Source: CAWAPD01 sp963783865
GTDB lineage: Bacteria; Actinomycetota; Thermoleophilia; UBA2241
Assembly (NCBI GenBank): GCA_963783865.1
Contig: CAWAPD010000001.1
Location: 868,001 to 932,000 of the forward strand
Direction: 5' to 3'
DNA length: 64,000 nucleotides
Made by a program: the position numbers and the translations under genes. Shown here in pieces: positions 1-8,782 of this stretch; position 1 is the first letter of the stretch, and each line of letters opens with the position of its first letter. A model generated the notes under the pieces. That model searched no databases. It saw only the letters and a program-made list of their open reading frames with translations, and was not told where the DNA came from.

Positions 1-49
1 CCCCGCGACGTGGGAGTCGGTCGAGTGGGTCGAGACCTCGCCGCCGCCG

Positions 50-919
50 GTGACGCACATCGAGGCACCGGAGGGCACGCAGCCGGGCGCCGAGGCGCGA
101 GCCGAGGCGCGCGCCGAGTCGCGCGGCGAAGGAACGGAGGGCCTCGGCCGGGGGCGGCGGCACGCCGCCCCCGGCCGCGGCCTCGTCCTCGCCGTCACCT
201 TCCTCACCGGTCTGCCGCTGCGCGCCTCCGAGGCCACGCCCGACGAGCTCTGGTCGAGCATGGCCTGGTATCCGCTCGTCGGCTTTGGCCTGGGCGTGGC
301 CGGCTGGTGCGTCTACGCGCTGATGGGCGACATCGCCCCGGCCGCGGTGGCCGCGGTGGTGACCGTTGTCGCACTCGAGGCGTTCACCCGCGTGCTGCAT
401 CTCGACGGCCTCATGGACACGTGCGACGGGTACTTTAGCGGCGCCTCGCGAGAGCGTGCCCTCGAGATCATGAAAGACAGCCGCACGGGTGCGATGGGCG
501 TGTTCGGCGCCGTCGCCGTGATGCTGCTCAAGGTCACGGCGCTGGCCGCGCTCTCGCGCAGCGGCGCGGTCGTGCCCCTGCTCGTCGGCTGGACGGCGGC
601 GCGGACGCTGCCGCCGATCGACGTGCGCTGGTTCCCCTACGCGCGCGAGGAGGGGACGGGCAAGGCCTTCACACGCGGCCGCGGCGACAACCCTCCGATC
701 GTCGCTCTGGCGCTGCTCGTGATCGTGGCCGCCGCGACCGGCGGTGCGACCGGCCGCCTCGGCGGCGTGGTGGTCGTGGTGGTCGTCTCGCTGGCGCTGG
801 CGCTGCTGGCCCAGCTGGCGGTCGCGCGCCGTCTCGGCGGCCTCACCGGCGACGTCTACGGCTTCGGCGTGGAGCTTGTCGAGACGGTGGCGCTGGTCGT
901 CGCGGCGGCGCTGGCCTGA
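50..919 (+). CDS. cobS: Adenosylcobinamide-GDP ribazoletransferase (cobalamin synthase)
   Basis: Membrane enzyme of the late cobalamin pathway that joins adenosylcobinamide-GDP to alpha-ribazole or its phosphate. The family core starts near residue 45 (VLAVTFLTGLPLR). HLDGLMDTCDG at 117-127 and DSRTGAMG at 143-150 are the typical CobS motifs, followed by several hydrophobic segments to the C-terminus. Residues 1-43 form an Ala/Glu/Arg-rich extension absent from typical CobS, and the same frame stays open to the left edge of the window. The GTG at 50 is therefore only a possible start: the real one may lie outside the window, or the protein may be fused to an upstream domain. The phosphatase 71 bp downstream fits a cobalamin context. 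Confidence 0.93.
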   Translation: MTHIEAPEGTQPGAEARAEARAESRGEGTEGLGRGRRHAAPGRGLVLAVTFLTGLPLRASEATPDELWSSMAWYPLVGFGLGVAGWCVYALMGDIAPAAVAAVVTVVALEAFTRVLHLDGLMDTCDGYFSGASRERALEIMKDSRTGAMGVFGAVAVMLLKVTALAALSRSGAVVPLLVGWTAARTLPPIDVRWFPYAREEGTGKAFTRGRGDNPPIVALALLVIVAAATGGATGRLGGVVVVVVVSLALALLAQLAVARRLGGLTGDVYGFGVELVETVALVVAAALA

Positions 920-990
920 CGGCGGCACTCGCGGGGCTGCCGGGATGCGGGCGGCTGCGCCCGTCCCGCGGCGGCGGTAGACTCGACGAC

Positions 991-1704
991 GTGAAGCTCT
1001 ACCTCGTCCGTCACGGCGTCTCCACCGGCAACGTCCCCGGCCAGATGATCGGCTGGAGCGACCATCCGCTCTCGCCGCTCGGCGTGGAGCAGGCGCGCGC
1101 GGTTGCCGCCCGGCTGGCTCCGCTCGGCCCCATGCCCGTCTACGCGAGCGACCTGCCGCGGGCGGCGGCGACCGCGCGCGTCATCGCGGCCGAGTGGGCG
1201 CACGACGGGCCCGAGCCCGACGTGCGCCCCGACGCTCGCCTGCGCGAGATCGACCTGGGCGACCTCGAGGGCAGCTCCTGGGACGATTTCATGGCCGACG
1301 AAGGGCTGCAGCAGGCCTTCGCCGCCGAGCCGTTCGAGACGCGGCTGCCGGGCGGCGAGTCGCTGGCCCTGCTGCAGAGCCGCGTCGTCGGCGTGTTCCG
1401 CGAGATCCTGGCGGGCGACGACGACATCGCGTGCATCGTCGCCCACGACGGGCCCATCCGCTCGATCCTGAACCACGTGCTGCAGGCGCCGCCCGCGCGC
1501 TGGTGGACGCTGGCGACCAGCCACGGCGGACTCAGCCTGGTCGAGAGCGACGGCGACTGGGTCAGCCTGCGGTGCGTCAACGACACGAGCCACCTCGAGG
1601 CCGTCGCAGAGAGTGGTCGACAGGCGACGGACACGTCGTCCGGCCGAATCAGCAAGCTCGCGCGCCTGGCGAGCGAAGGGGCCGCAGCGTCAGACTCCGT
1701 CTGA
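991..1704 (+). CDS. Histidine phosphatase superfamily protein, possible alpha-ribazole phosphatase
   Basis: Histidine-phosphatase (phosphoglycerate-mutase-like) enzyme of 237 residues. The phosphohistidine motif LVRHG lies at residues 5-9, a second catalytic arginine region at LPRAAATARVIA, the acid residue in LREIDLGDLEG and the second histidine in VAHDGPIRSIL. GTG start. Because it follows cobS directly, dephosphorylation of alpha-ribazole phosphate (CobC role) is a reasonable guess, but the superfamily is functionally broad and sequence alone does not settle the substrate. The C-terminal 40 residues after the core are polar and look non-conserved. The stop codon lies inside a terminator hairpin. 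Confidence 0.88.
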   Translation: MKLYLVRHGVSTGNVPGQMIGWSDHPLSPLGVEQARAVAARLAPLGPMPVYASDLPRAAATARVIAAEWAHDGPEPDVRPDARLREIDLGDLEGSSWDDFMADEGLQQAFAAEPFETRLPGGESLALLQSRVVGVFREILAGDDDIACIVAHDGPIRSILNHVLQAPPARWWTLATSHGGLSLVESDGDWVSLRCVNDTSHLEAVAESGRQATDTSSGRISKLARLASEGAAASDSV

Positions 1705-1713
1705 CGCGGCCCC
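1678..1713 (+). terminator. Hairpin terminator spanning the phosphatase stop codon
   Basis: GCGTCAGAC (1687-1695), loop TCC, GTCTGACGC (1699-1707), extended by GGGGCC/GGCCCC outer arms with a small bulge. The TGA stop is at 1702-1704, inside the right arm. No T-run follows. Confidence 0.6.
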
Positions 1714-1781
1714 GCGGTCGTGCGCCCGGCGGATCATCCCGGTCCGCGCGACCGGCCACTCACCCCCGGTCGCGCGCCGAG

Positions 1782-2582
1782 TCAGGGCACTGGTGTGACG
1801 AGCGACACCGCCTGGAGCCTCCCGGCGATGACGGTCGTCGTTGCCATCGACGACAGACCGCCCGCAGTCCGGGCGGCGAAGGTGTACTCCCCGTCGGGGA
1901 GCCCGACCAGGAAGAAGCCGCCGGCGTCCGACAGGAACGTGGCGACCGGTGTCTGCGACGCCGTCGACTGCCGGGCGACGAACCCCGAGTAGACCTGGAC
2001 GGTGGCGCCTGCGACCGGGCCCTGACGCCCGGGGGCCGGACCTCCCGACCACGTCGTGTGGCCCCAGACGCCCGCGGCGACGGGCGGTTCGGCCTCGAAT
2101 GCATGGACGTTCCGGAGGCCGGACAGGTCGTAGGCGCCGGCCGTCGAGTCCTCGGCGAGGACGTTGGCGGGGGCCGTGGGCCACATGAGCGTGAGCAGCT
2201 CGTGGGCGCGTGGAGGCGGGGTCGCGACATCCCTCACCGAGAACTCGCCGGTCGCCACGACCACGTAGACCTTCTGCCGCCCAGGCTGCTGCTCGTAGAA
2301 GGACCGGACGAAGCTGTCGGCCGGCAGGAGGGAGACGGCGCGGCGCAGCGGCGTCAGCGCCCACCGCAGCGATGACGGATCGGCGTCGCCCTCGTAGGTG
2401 GCGCGCCACAGCACTTCGCTCTGTACCCAGGCGGGCGGCGCCGCCTGGGGGGCCGGCGGCGACGGCGTCATTGACGCCGTCGCCGCCGGCCCTCTCGCCG
2501 CCGCACCGCAGCCGGCGCCCAAAGCGCAGGCAGCGAGCGTCGCGGCGGCGGCGATCAGCGTCAGGTGTCTCTCGTGATGCAT
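1782..2582 (-). CDS. Secreted lipoprotein with a C-terminal carboxypeptidase-regulatory-like domain
   Basis: Predicted lipoprotein of 266 residues. A short basic N-terminus and hydrophobic stretch lead to a lipobox-like LGAGC at about residues 21-25, followed by an Ala/Pro linker. The middle (LLPADSFVRSFYEQQPG, KVYVVVATGEF) is not recognised. The last 90 residues (GPVAGATVQVYSGF ... GGFFLVGLPDGEYTF) resemble the prealbumin-like fold of carboxypeptidase regulatory-like domains, common in cell-surface proteins. ATG start with GGAGAGGC upstream. It is divergent from the Fur-family gene. Function unknown. Confidence 0.75.
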   Translation of the reverse strand: MHHERHLTLIAAAATLAACALGAGCGAAARGPAATASMTPSPPAPQAAPPAWVQSEVLWRATYEGDADPSSLRWALTPLRRAVSLLPADSFVRSFYEQQPGRQKVYVVVATGEFSVRDVATPPPRAHELLTLMWPTAPANVLAEDSTAGAYDLSGLRNVHAFEAEPPVAAGVWGHTTWSGGPAPGRQGPVAGATVQVYSGFVARQSTASQTPVATFLSDAGGFFLVGLPDGEYTFAARTAGGLSSMATTTVIAGRLQAVSLVTPVP

Positions 2583-2646
2583 GGCGCCTCTCCGGATGGC
2601 TCTCTACGGTGTAGGACGGGCGCACGGCCCGACGAGTTCGCGACGC

Positions 2647-2703
2647 TTGACGCGGGGCTCACCACTTGATAGAAGTTCTCAACATGAATGAGAACGATTC
2701 TCA
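2647..2703 (+). promoter_or_regulatory. Promoter with Fur/Zur-type operator; probable leaderless start
   Basis: TTGACG at 2647-2652, 17-bp spacer, TAGAAG at 2670-2675 place the transcription start at about 2682-2684, on the ATG at 2684. Overlapping it are three half-sites: GTTCTCA (2675-2681), TGAGAAC (2689-2695) and TTCTCA (2698-2703). The last two form a 6-3-6 palindrome, and by my count they match 11 of 14 bases of the 7-1-7 Fur-box model. This suggests autoregulation by the metal regulator it precedes. Confidence 0.6.
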
Positions 2704-3151
2704 AGCGACCCGGCTCGCGGCCGACATCGAGGCGGTCTTCCGCGAGAAGGGCATCCCATTCACGCGGCAGCGGCGCCTGATCTGGGAGCGGTTCGCCGGC
2801 GCCGAGCGGGCGGCGACGATCGGCGAGGTCGCCGAGGCGGTGCGCGAACACGGTATCGGCCAGGCGACGGTCTATCGCACCGTCGGGCTGCTCGGCGACC
2901 TGGGCCTGCTGCAGCGCGTGCAGGACCGGCGCGGCGACATCTGCTACTTCGCGCCGCCGATCGGCCACAGCCACCCCCTGATCTGCGGGCAGTGCCGGCG
3001 GATCGTGCGTTTCGCCGGCGACGGCGACCTCGACGCGCTCGAGAAGCGGCTGGCGCGCGAGACGGGGTTCACGGTGTACGGGCACCACCTCGAGGTCTAC
3101 GGCCTTTGCGAGGAGTGCCGGGCGAAGGAGAGCAGCGGACACACGTCATGA
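2684..3151 (+). CDS. Fur-family metal-dependent transcriptional regulator
   Basis: Winged-helix repressor of 155 residues that binds DNA when loaded with a metal ion. The DNA-binding half contains FTRQRRLIWERF and GQATVYRTVGLLGDLGLL. The dimerisation half has HSHPLICGQC and the C-terminal CEEC, which together make the structural zinc site. I chose ATG 2684 over TTG 2666 because a 17-bp-spaced promoter puts the transcription start at this ATG. The next gene overlaps its stop (ATGA) or starts 18 bp after it with a better ribosome site, so regulator and importer look co-transcribed. Metal specificity (iron, zinc or another) cannot be read from sequence; the FecB-type transporter favours an iron-complex or corrinoid role. 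Confidence 0.92.
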   Translation: MNENDSQATRLAADIEAVFREKGIPFTRQRRLIWERFAGAERAATIGEVAEAVREHGIGQATVYRTVGLLGDLGLLQRVQDRRGDICYFAPPIGHSHPLICGQCRRIVRFAGDGDLDALEKRLARETGFTVYGHHLEVYGLCEECRAKESSGHTS

Positions 3152-3168
3152 ACGGAGGGACCACCAGC

Positions 3169-4161
3169 ATGGGAGCAAGCATCAGGAAGCACAGCCGGCC
3201 GGTCGCGGCGTCGGCCGCGGTGGCGCTGCTGACGGCGCTGGCGCTCGCGGGCGCGCTCGTCGCCGGCTGCGGCAGCTCGGGCGGCGGCACGGCGAGCGGC
3301 ACGGGCTCGCCGGCGGCGGCGTCGCAGATCACCGTCACCGACGACGCCGGCAAGCCCGTCACGCTCGCCTCCCCCGCCGCCCGCGTCGTCTCGACGGCGC
3401 CGGCCGACACCGAGATCGCGTTCGCCCTCGGCGCCGGCGGCAAGCTCGCCGCCGGCACGACCTACGACGACTACCCGGGCGAGGCCAAGGCGCTGCCCAA
3501 GATCGGCGACTTCCAGAACCCGAGCATCGAGAAGATCGTGTCGTTCCAGCCCGACCTGGTGCTGGCCACGTCCGGCATCCAGGCCAAGCTCCGCGACAGG
3601 CTCGAGGGGGTCGGCATCCAGGTCTACGTCGTCGACCCCACGACCCTCGATGCGCTCTACACCGACCTCACCAACCTCGGCGAGCTGATGGGCACGCCCG
3701 ACCAGACCAAACAAGTCGTCGACGGCATGAAGGCCACGGCGGCGGGCATCGAGCAGAAGATCGCCGCCGCCAAGAGCCAGAGCGGCTACACCACGCCCAA
3801 GACGCTGCTCGAGATCTGGGGCAAGCCGCTGATGGTCGCCGGCAAAGACACGCTCATCGACGACCTCATAACGCGGGCCGGCGGGCAGAACGTGGGCGCC
3901 GCCGCCGGCTCGGGCTTCCCCACCTTCAGCACCGAGGTGCTGCTGCAGCAGGACCCCGAGGTCTACGTCGCGACCGTGGGCAGCCAGTCCACGCCGGGGC
4001 AGATCGCCAAGCGCCCCGGCTACTCGGCCCTCACCGCCGTCAAGCAAGGCCACGTCTACACGATCGAGGACAACCTCGTCGTGCGTCCCGGTCCGCGCAT
4101 CATCCAGGGCCTGCAGCAGCTCGCGCAGATGATCCATCCGGAGCTCTTCCCGGCGCAGTGA
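3169..4161 (+). CDS. ABC importer substrate-binding lipoprotein (FecB/BtuF-type, PF01497)
   Basis: Solute-binding lipoprotein of 330 residues for a metal-chelate or cobalamin importer. The signal peptide ends in the lipobox LVAGC and is followed by a Gly/Ser linker. The mature part begins ITVTDDAGKPVTL and has the family pattern RVVSTAPADTEIAFALGAG, YPGEAKALPKIGDF and SIEKIVSFQPDLVLATSG, ending in GLQQLAQMIHPELF. ATG 3169 is preferred over ATG 3148 because GGAGGGA lies 8 bases upstream. First gene of a three-component importer. Nearby cobS and phosphatase favour cobalamin; the Fur-type regulator favours iron-siderophore or haem; both remain open. Confidence 0.9.
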   Translation: MGASIRKHSRPVAASAAVALLTALALAGALVAGCGSSGGGTASGTGSPAAASQITVTDDAGKPVTLASPAARVVSTAPADTEIAFALGAGGKLAAGTTYDDYPGEAKALPKIGDFQNPSIEKIVSFQPDLVLATSGIQAKLRDRLEGVGIQVYVVDPTTLDALYTDLTNLGELMGTPDQTKQVVDGMKATAAGIEQKIAAAKSQSGYTTPKTLLEIWGKPLMVAGKDTLIDDLITRAGGQNVGAAAGSGFPTFSTEVLLQQDPEVYVATVGSQSTPGQIAKRPGYSALTAVKQGHVYTIEDNLVVRPGPRIIQGLQQLAQMIHPELFPAQ

Positions 4162-4239
4162 GGTTGCGGAGCGATGAGAATGACGAGGATGGCGACGGTG
4201 ACGACGGCCATGCCGCGATGACCGGGCCGTGACACCACC

Positions 4240-5238
4240 GTGACCGCCCTGCGGACACGCGGCCGGCTCGGGGTCGGGCTGGCGATCGGCATCTTCCTCG
4301 TCTGCCTGGTCGCCTCGCTCGCCTTCGGGCCGGTCTCGCTGTCGCCCGACCAGCTCCTGCACTACCTGGTGCAGGGGCCGGTGAAGGGAGACCCCGGCAG
4401 CGTCATCTTCTGGCAGATCCGCATGCCGCGCGTGCTCACCGCCTTCATCGTGGGCGCGGCGCTGGCGGCGGCCGGGGTGATCCTGCAGGACCTGTTCCTC
4501 AACCCGCTGACCGATCCGTACGTGACGGGCGTGTCGTCGGGGGCGGCGCTGGGCGCGACGCTCGCCATCGTGGCGGGCGTCGCGACCGGCGCCGCCATGA
4601 CCGGCCTGGCCATGGCCGGGGGCCTGGCGACGCTGCTCGTGGTGTGGATCGCGTCGCGACGGCGGGGCCGCACCGACATCTTCATGCTGCTGCTCGCCGG
4701 GGTCACCGTCTCGTACCTGCTGACCGCGGTGATCACGGTGCTGATGATCCGCGCCGGCAACGGCCTGGATCAGATCTTCTACTGGATCCTGGGCAGCTTC
4801 TCGGGCCGGGGCTGGGGCGACGTCGAGGTGGCGATGGTCGCGCTGCCGTTCATGGCGGTGCCGTTCTTCTACACGCGCGAGATGAACATCATGTTGCAGG
4901 GGGAGACGCGCGCGCTCCAGCTCGGGGTCGAGGTCGAGCGCGCCAAGGTCGTGCTGATCGGGACGGCCGCCATCCTGACCGCGGTGGCCGTGTCCGTCTC
5001 GGGGATCATCGGCTTCGTGGGCCTGGTCGTGCCGCACATCGTGCGCCTGCTGGTGGGGCCCAACCACCGCCGGCTGCTGCCGTTCTCGCTGCTCATCGGG
5101 GCGGCGCTCATGGGCCTCGCCGACCTGGTGTCGCGCGTCGCACTGGCGCCGAGCGAGATCCCCGTCGGCGTGGTGACCACGCTGATCGGCGCGCCGGTCT
5201 TCGTCTACCTGCTCAAGCGCTCGCGGAGGGCGGCGTGA
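4240..5238 (+). CDS. ABC importer permease (FecCD/BtuC family)
   Basis: Integral membrane permease of 332 residues with the FecCD pattern: FWQIRMPRVLTAFIVGAALAAAG, GVILQDLFLNPLTDPYVTG and SSGAALGATLAI near the N-terminus, then the coupling region and the C-terminal GIIGFVGLVVPHIVRLLVG and PSEIPVGVVTTLIGAPVF. These are the parts that contact the ATPase and form the gate. GTG start, because the nearest upstream GTG hits a stop after four codons. The stop overlaps the start of the ATPase gene (GTGA), so the two are translationally coupled. One Fur-like half-site (TGAGAATGA, 4175-4183) lies in the 78-bp gap before it. Confidence 0.93.
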   Translation: MTALRTRGRLGVGLAIGIFLVCLVASLAFGPVSLSPDQLLHYLVQGPVKGDPGSVIFWQIRMPRVLTAFIVGAALAAAGVILQDLFLNPLTDPYVTGVSSGAALGATLAIVAGVATGAAMTGLAMAGGLATLLVVWIASRRRGRTDIFMLLLAGVTVSYLLTAVITVLMIRAGNGLDQIFYWILGSFSGRGWGDVEVAMVALPFMAVPFFYTREMNIMLQGETRALQLGVEVERAKVVLIGTAAILTAVAVSVSGIIGFVGLVVPHIVRLLVGPNHRRLLPFSLLIGAALMGLADLVSRVALAPSEIPVGVVTTLIGAPVFVYLLKRSRRAA

Positions 5239-6452
5239 CGGCGCCGGCCCTGCTGGCCATCGACGACCTCGGCTTCGCCTACGACGAACGGCCGGTGCTG
5301 CGCCACGTCTCGCTGCGCGTCGAGGCCGGCGACTTCGTCGGCGTCGTCGGACCCAACGGCAGCGGCAAGAGCACGCTGCTCGACCTGATCGACGGCGTGC
5401 TCAAGCCGGCGTCGGGGTCGATCACGATCGCCGGCCGGCCGGTCCAGGGGTTCCGCCGCAAGGAGCTGGCACGCCAGGTGGCCTTCGTACCGCAGCAGTT
5501 CGCGCTCGACTTCGACCTCTCGGTGCGCGACGTGGTCGAGATGGGCGCCTACTGCCGGGGCAAGGAGTGCCGGCCGCGCGACGAGGCCGAGGCGGCGCTC
5601 GGCCGGCTCGGCGTGGCCGAGCTCGCCGAGCGCCGCCTCCCCGAGCTCTCCGGCGGCGAGCAGCAGCTCGTCGTGCTGGCGCAGGCGCTCGCCCAGGGCT
5701 CGCGCCTGCTGCTGCTCGACGAGCCTGCCTCGAACCTCGACGTGTCGCATCAGCTGCGCCTGTTCGAGCTGCTGCGGCAGCTGAACGCCGAGGGCCTGAC
5801 GGTCGTCTGCGTCCTCCACGACCTGAATCTGGCGCTCGCGTGCTTCGACCGCGCGCTCGTGCTGTCGAACGGCGAGGTGGCCGCCTGGGGAGCGGCCGAC
5901 GAGGCGCTGACACCGGCGGTCCTCGAGGCGGTCTACGGGGTGCACGCCACCCTGCACCGCCACGCCGGCCGCTCGTACCTGACCTTCGTGCCGCGCACGT
6001 GGGCCGAGCGACGCGCGCCACGCGGTCGCGTGCACGTGGTCTGCGGCGGCGGCACCGGCTCGGCGCTGCTGCGGGGTCTGGTGGACGCCGGCTACGAAGT
6101 GTCCGCCGGCGTCCTGAACGCCCTCGACTCCGACGAGGTGACCGGTCGCGAGCTGGCCCTGCCGATGGCCGTCGCGGCCGCCTTCAGCGAGATCACCGAC
6201 GAAGCGCACGCCGAGAACCTCGACCTGATCGCGCGCGCCGACGTGGTGGTGCTGACCGACGTGCCGCTGGGCCGCGGCAACGCGCGCAACGTCGAGGCGG
6301 TGCGCCGCGCCGTCGCCGACGGCAAGCGCGTGCTGGCCGCCCAGGGCGTGCTCGCGAACGACTTCGACGGCGTCGCCGCGACCCTGCGCGAGCGGCCGCC
6401 GCGGTTCCTGCCCGACGTCGACGCGATCCTGCGGGAGCTGTCGGCGGGCTGA
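5235..6452 (+). CDS. ABC importer ATPase with an extra C-terminal domain
   Basis: ATP-binding subunit of 405 residues. The first 255 residues are a normal FepC/BtuD-type ATPase: Walker A GPNGSGKS, Q-loop VPQQFALDF, signature LSGGEQQ, Walker B LLLLDEP, D-loop and H-loop VLHDLNLAL. After a short linker, about 145 further residues (from RVHVVCGGGTGSALL) form a separate alpha/beta unit with a glycine-rich first loop, VVVLTDVPLGRGN and RVLAAQGVLANDF. Similar extensions occur, to my recollection, in some archaeal and Gram-positive importer ATPases of this family, with no role known to me. GTG start overlaps the permease stop. Confidence 0.92.
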   Translation: MTAPALLAIDDLGFAYDERPVLRHVSLRVEAGDFVGVVGPNGSGKSTLLDLIDGVLKPASGSITIAGRPVQGFRRKELARQVAFVPQQFALDFDLSVRDVVEMGAYCRGKECRPRDEAEAALGRLGVAELAERRLPELSGGEQQLVVLAQALAQGSRLLLLDEPASNLDVSHQLRLFELLRQLNAEGLTVVCVLHDLNLALACFDRALVLSNGEVAAWGAADEALTPAVLEAVYGVHATLHRHAGRSYLTFVPRTWAERRAPRGRVHVVCGGGTGSALLRGLVDAGYEVSAGVLNALDSDEVTGRELALPMAVAAAFSEITDEAHAENLDLIARADVVVLTDVPLGRGNARNVEAVRRAVADGKRVLAAQGVLANDFDGVAATLRERPPRFLPDVDAILRELSAG

Positions 6453-6528
6453 CCTGAGCCGCGCGTCCGGGTAATGGTCGCCGCCTCGCCCGCCGATACT
6501 GATCGCAGGGCTGACGAGGAGAGACACG

Positions 6529-8778
6529 ATGAGACGACGGCGGACAGTCACGATCGGGCGCGCGACGCCCACCGCGGCCGCGAAGGCGGAGGCGAGGGCG
6601 GCGAGCGCCGGCGTGGCGTGGGCGCTCGCCGCCCTCGCCGCCGCGCTGCTGGCCCTCCTCCTGCTGGCCTCGTCCGCCCACGCCCTCTCGACCGGCGACG
6701 GCTCGTGGACCTGGCAGAACCCGCTGCCGCAGGGCAACGACCTCGTGGCGGTCGCGTGGAGTGGGACGTCCAACGCCTGGGCGCTCGACGGCGACGGCCG
6801 CGTGCTCGGTACCGAGGACGGCGGCGTCACCTGGACGCTGCGCTCGACCGAGGTCCCCGGCGCCACGGCCCTGGCGCAGGCGGGGGGCAGCGGCTGGGCG
6901 GTCGGACCGGGCGGGCTGATCCTGGGCAGCGTCGACGGCGGCTACACGTGGACGCGCCAGACGTCGGGCCTCACGATCGACCTCTTCGCGGTCTCGTTCG
7001 CCGACGCGCTGCACGGCTGGGCGGTCGGGGCTTCCGGCACGATCCTGCACACGGCGGACGGTGGGCTCACCTGGCAGCAGCAGGCCTCAGGCACGAGTAG
7101 CGCGCTGGACTGCGTGTACGCGGTCGGAGCGAGCGAGGCCTGGGCGGGCGGCGCCGGCGGGACGGTGCTGCACACCGCCAACGGTGGCTCGTACTGGAGT
7201 TCGACACAGCCTGTCTCCTCCAACGTGGGCAACCTGCGGTTCGTGGACGCCGGCCATGGATGGCTGCTCGACGACGACGGCGAGCTGGCCGGCACGACCG
7301 ACGGCGGCTCGAGCTGGTCGGTGCTCGATGACGGCGGCGCCGGTCTGCAGGCGTTCGATTTCGCGAGCGCCACACAGGGTTTCGGCGTCGGGCTCCTGGG
7401 CGCGGCCATGACCACGACCGACGGTGGCGACACCTGGCAGGAGCAGACCTCGCCGGCGGCACGCGACCTGGCGGCGGTGGACTTCCGCGACGCCTCGCAC
7501 GGGATCGCGGTCGGCGCCGCGGGGACCGTGATGCGCACGACCGACGGCGGCGCTCACTGGCTCGCCGCCGGCGGCGGGCCGGCGAACCTGCTGCACGCCG
7601 TGGCCGCCGGACCCCACCTCTCGGTGGCGGTGGGCGAACCTCTCGACGAGACGACCAACCTGGCGACGCCGTCGCTGCTGCGGAGCACCGACGGCGGCGC
7701 GAACTGGACACCCCTGGCGACGGCGACCGACGCGCTGCAGGCCGTACGCGTCCTCGATCCTTCGGCCGCCTGGGCCGGCGGAGCGGCGGGCGCCACGCTG
7801 CTTTCCACCAACGGCGGCGCGGACTGGGCGCCCGGCGGCTCCGCCGGCCCCGACGACGTCGCCGGGATCGACTTCGTCGACGCCGCTCACGGCTGGGCGG
7901 TCGCCGGCGCGACGGTGATGTCGACGACCGACGGGGGTGCGAACTGGGTCGCGCACCCGACCGGCTACGCCGGTGCCCTCCAGTCGATCGCGATGACCGA
8001 TGCGCTCCATGGATGGGCGCTGCTGGCCGTCCACGCGCTTCCCGCCGACACCTACACGACCGACATCCTGGTCACCGGCGACGGCGGCGGTTCGTGGACC
8101 ACCCAGTACGAGGCGCCGACCCTCCTCGCGTCGGTCGACGCCCCCGACGCCGCCCACGCCTGGGCCGTCGGCGGTTACGGCACGCCGAAGATCATGGTCA
8201 CCAGCAACGGCGGCGTCACCTGGAAGGCCCAGCGCCCCGACACCGTCGCCACCCTGCACGCCGTCGACTTCGTGTCGGCCACGACCGGCTGGGCGGTCGG
8301 CGAGGCGGGCGCCATCATCCAGACCCACGACGGTGGTCTCACCTGGTGGGCCGACGACAGCGGCACCAGCAGGGACCTGTTCGGGGTCTCCTTCACCGAC
8401 GTGTCAAACGGGCTGGCGGTCGGCGATGGCGGCGTCGTTCTGCGCACGGTCACCGGCGGCACGCAGCCCGACGACACGCTGCCGGCCACCTATGCGCTCC
8501 GCAAGGTGACCGTGAAGCACAACAGGACCATGACGCTGCGCTATCGGGTCAACGACCCCGGCGACGACCTCGTCGCCGTGCGTCTCCAGATCACCAATGC
8601 GAAGGGCCGGCTGGTGAAGCTGACCCTGCCGCGTAAGGTCGCGACCTACACGCCGCTCTACCTGCGCATGAAGTGCCGGCTCGCGCCGGGCCGCTACCGC
8701 TTCTCTGTGACGGCCATGGACCGGGCCGGGAATGCGCAACACCGTACCGGCAGCCAGCCGATCGTCGTCACGAAGTAG
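6529..8778 (+). CDS. Secreted Ycf48/BNR-like beta-propeller repeat protein
   Basis: Extracytoplasmic protein of 749 residues. A basic start and a long hydrophobic segment (residues 22-50, ending SSAHA) act as signal peptide or anchor. It is followed by more than ten copies of a motif of about 42 residues with the core TTDGGxxW preceded by HGWAVG, as in Ycf48-like photosystem-assembly factors and BNR/sialidase propellers. The last 90 residues (TMTLRYRVNDPGDD ... SVTAMDRAGNAQ) are a beta-sandwich-like C-terminal domain often seen in actinobacterial surface proteins. SD GAGGAGAG precedes the ATG. No catalytic residues are recognised; a binding or structural role is likely. Confidence 0.82.
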   Translation: MRRRRTVTIGRATPTAAAKAEARAASAGVAWALAALAAALLALLLLASSAHALSTGDGSWTWQNPLPQGNDLVAVAWSGTSNAWALDGDGRVLGTEDGGVTWTLRSTEVPGATALAQAGGSGWAVGPGGLILGSVDGGYTWTRQTSGLTIDLFAVSFADALHGWAVGASGTILHTADGGLTWQQQASGTSSALDCVYAVGASEAWAGGAGGTVLHTANGGSYWSSTQPVSSNVGNLRFVDAGHGWLLDDDGELAGTTDGGSSWSVLDDGGAGLQAFDFASATQGFGVGLLGAAMTTTDGGDTWQEQTSPAARDLAAVDFRDASHGIAVGAAGTVMRTTDGGAHWLAAGGGPANLLHAVAAGPHLSVAVGEPLDETTNLATPSLLRSTDGGANWTPLATATDALQAVRVLDPSAAWAGGAAGATLLSTNGGADWAPGGSAGPDDVAGIDFVDAAHGWAVAGATVMSTTDGGANWVAHPTGYAGALQSIAMTDALHGWALLAVHALPADTYTTDILVTGDGGGSWTTQYEAPTLLASVDAPDAAHAWAVGGYGTPKIMVTSNGGVTWKAQRPDTVATLHAVDFVSATTGWAVGEAGAIIQTHDGGLTWWADDSGTSRDLFGVSFTDVSNGLAVGDGGVVLRTVTGGTQPDDTLPATYALRKVTVKHNRTMTLRYRVNDPGDDLVAVRLQITNAKGRLVKLTLPRKVATYTPLYLRMKCRLAPGRYRFSVTAMDRAGNAQHRTGSQPIVVTK

Positions 8779-8782
8779 GCCG

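Noticed and set aside
1..4240. Cobalamin riboswitch near cobS or the importer
   Set aside because: No B12-box-like segment recognised upstream of either; the importer starts after the regulator with a short gap.
3097..5067. 656-codon minus-strand frame
   Set aside because: Antisense of the importer genes, composed of His/Asp/Arg runs.
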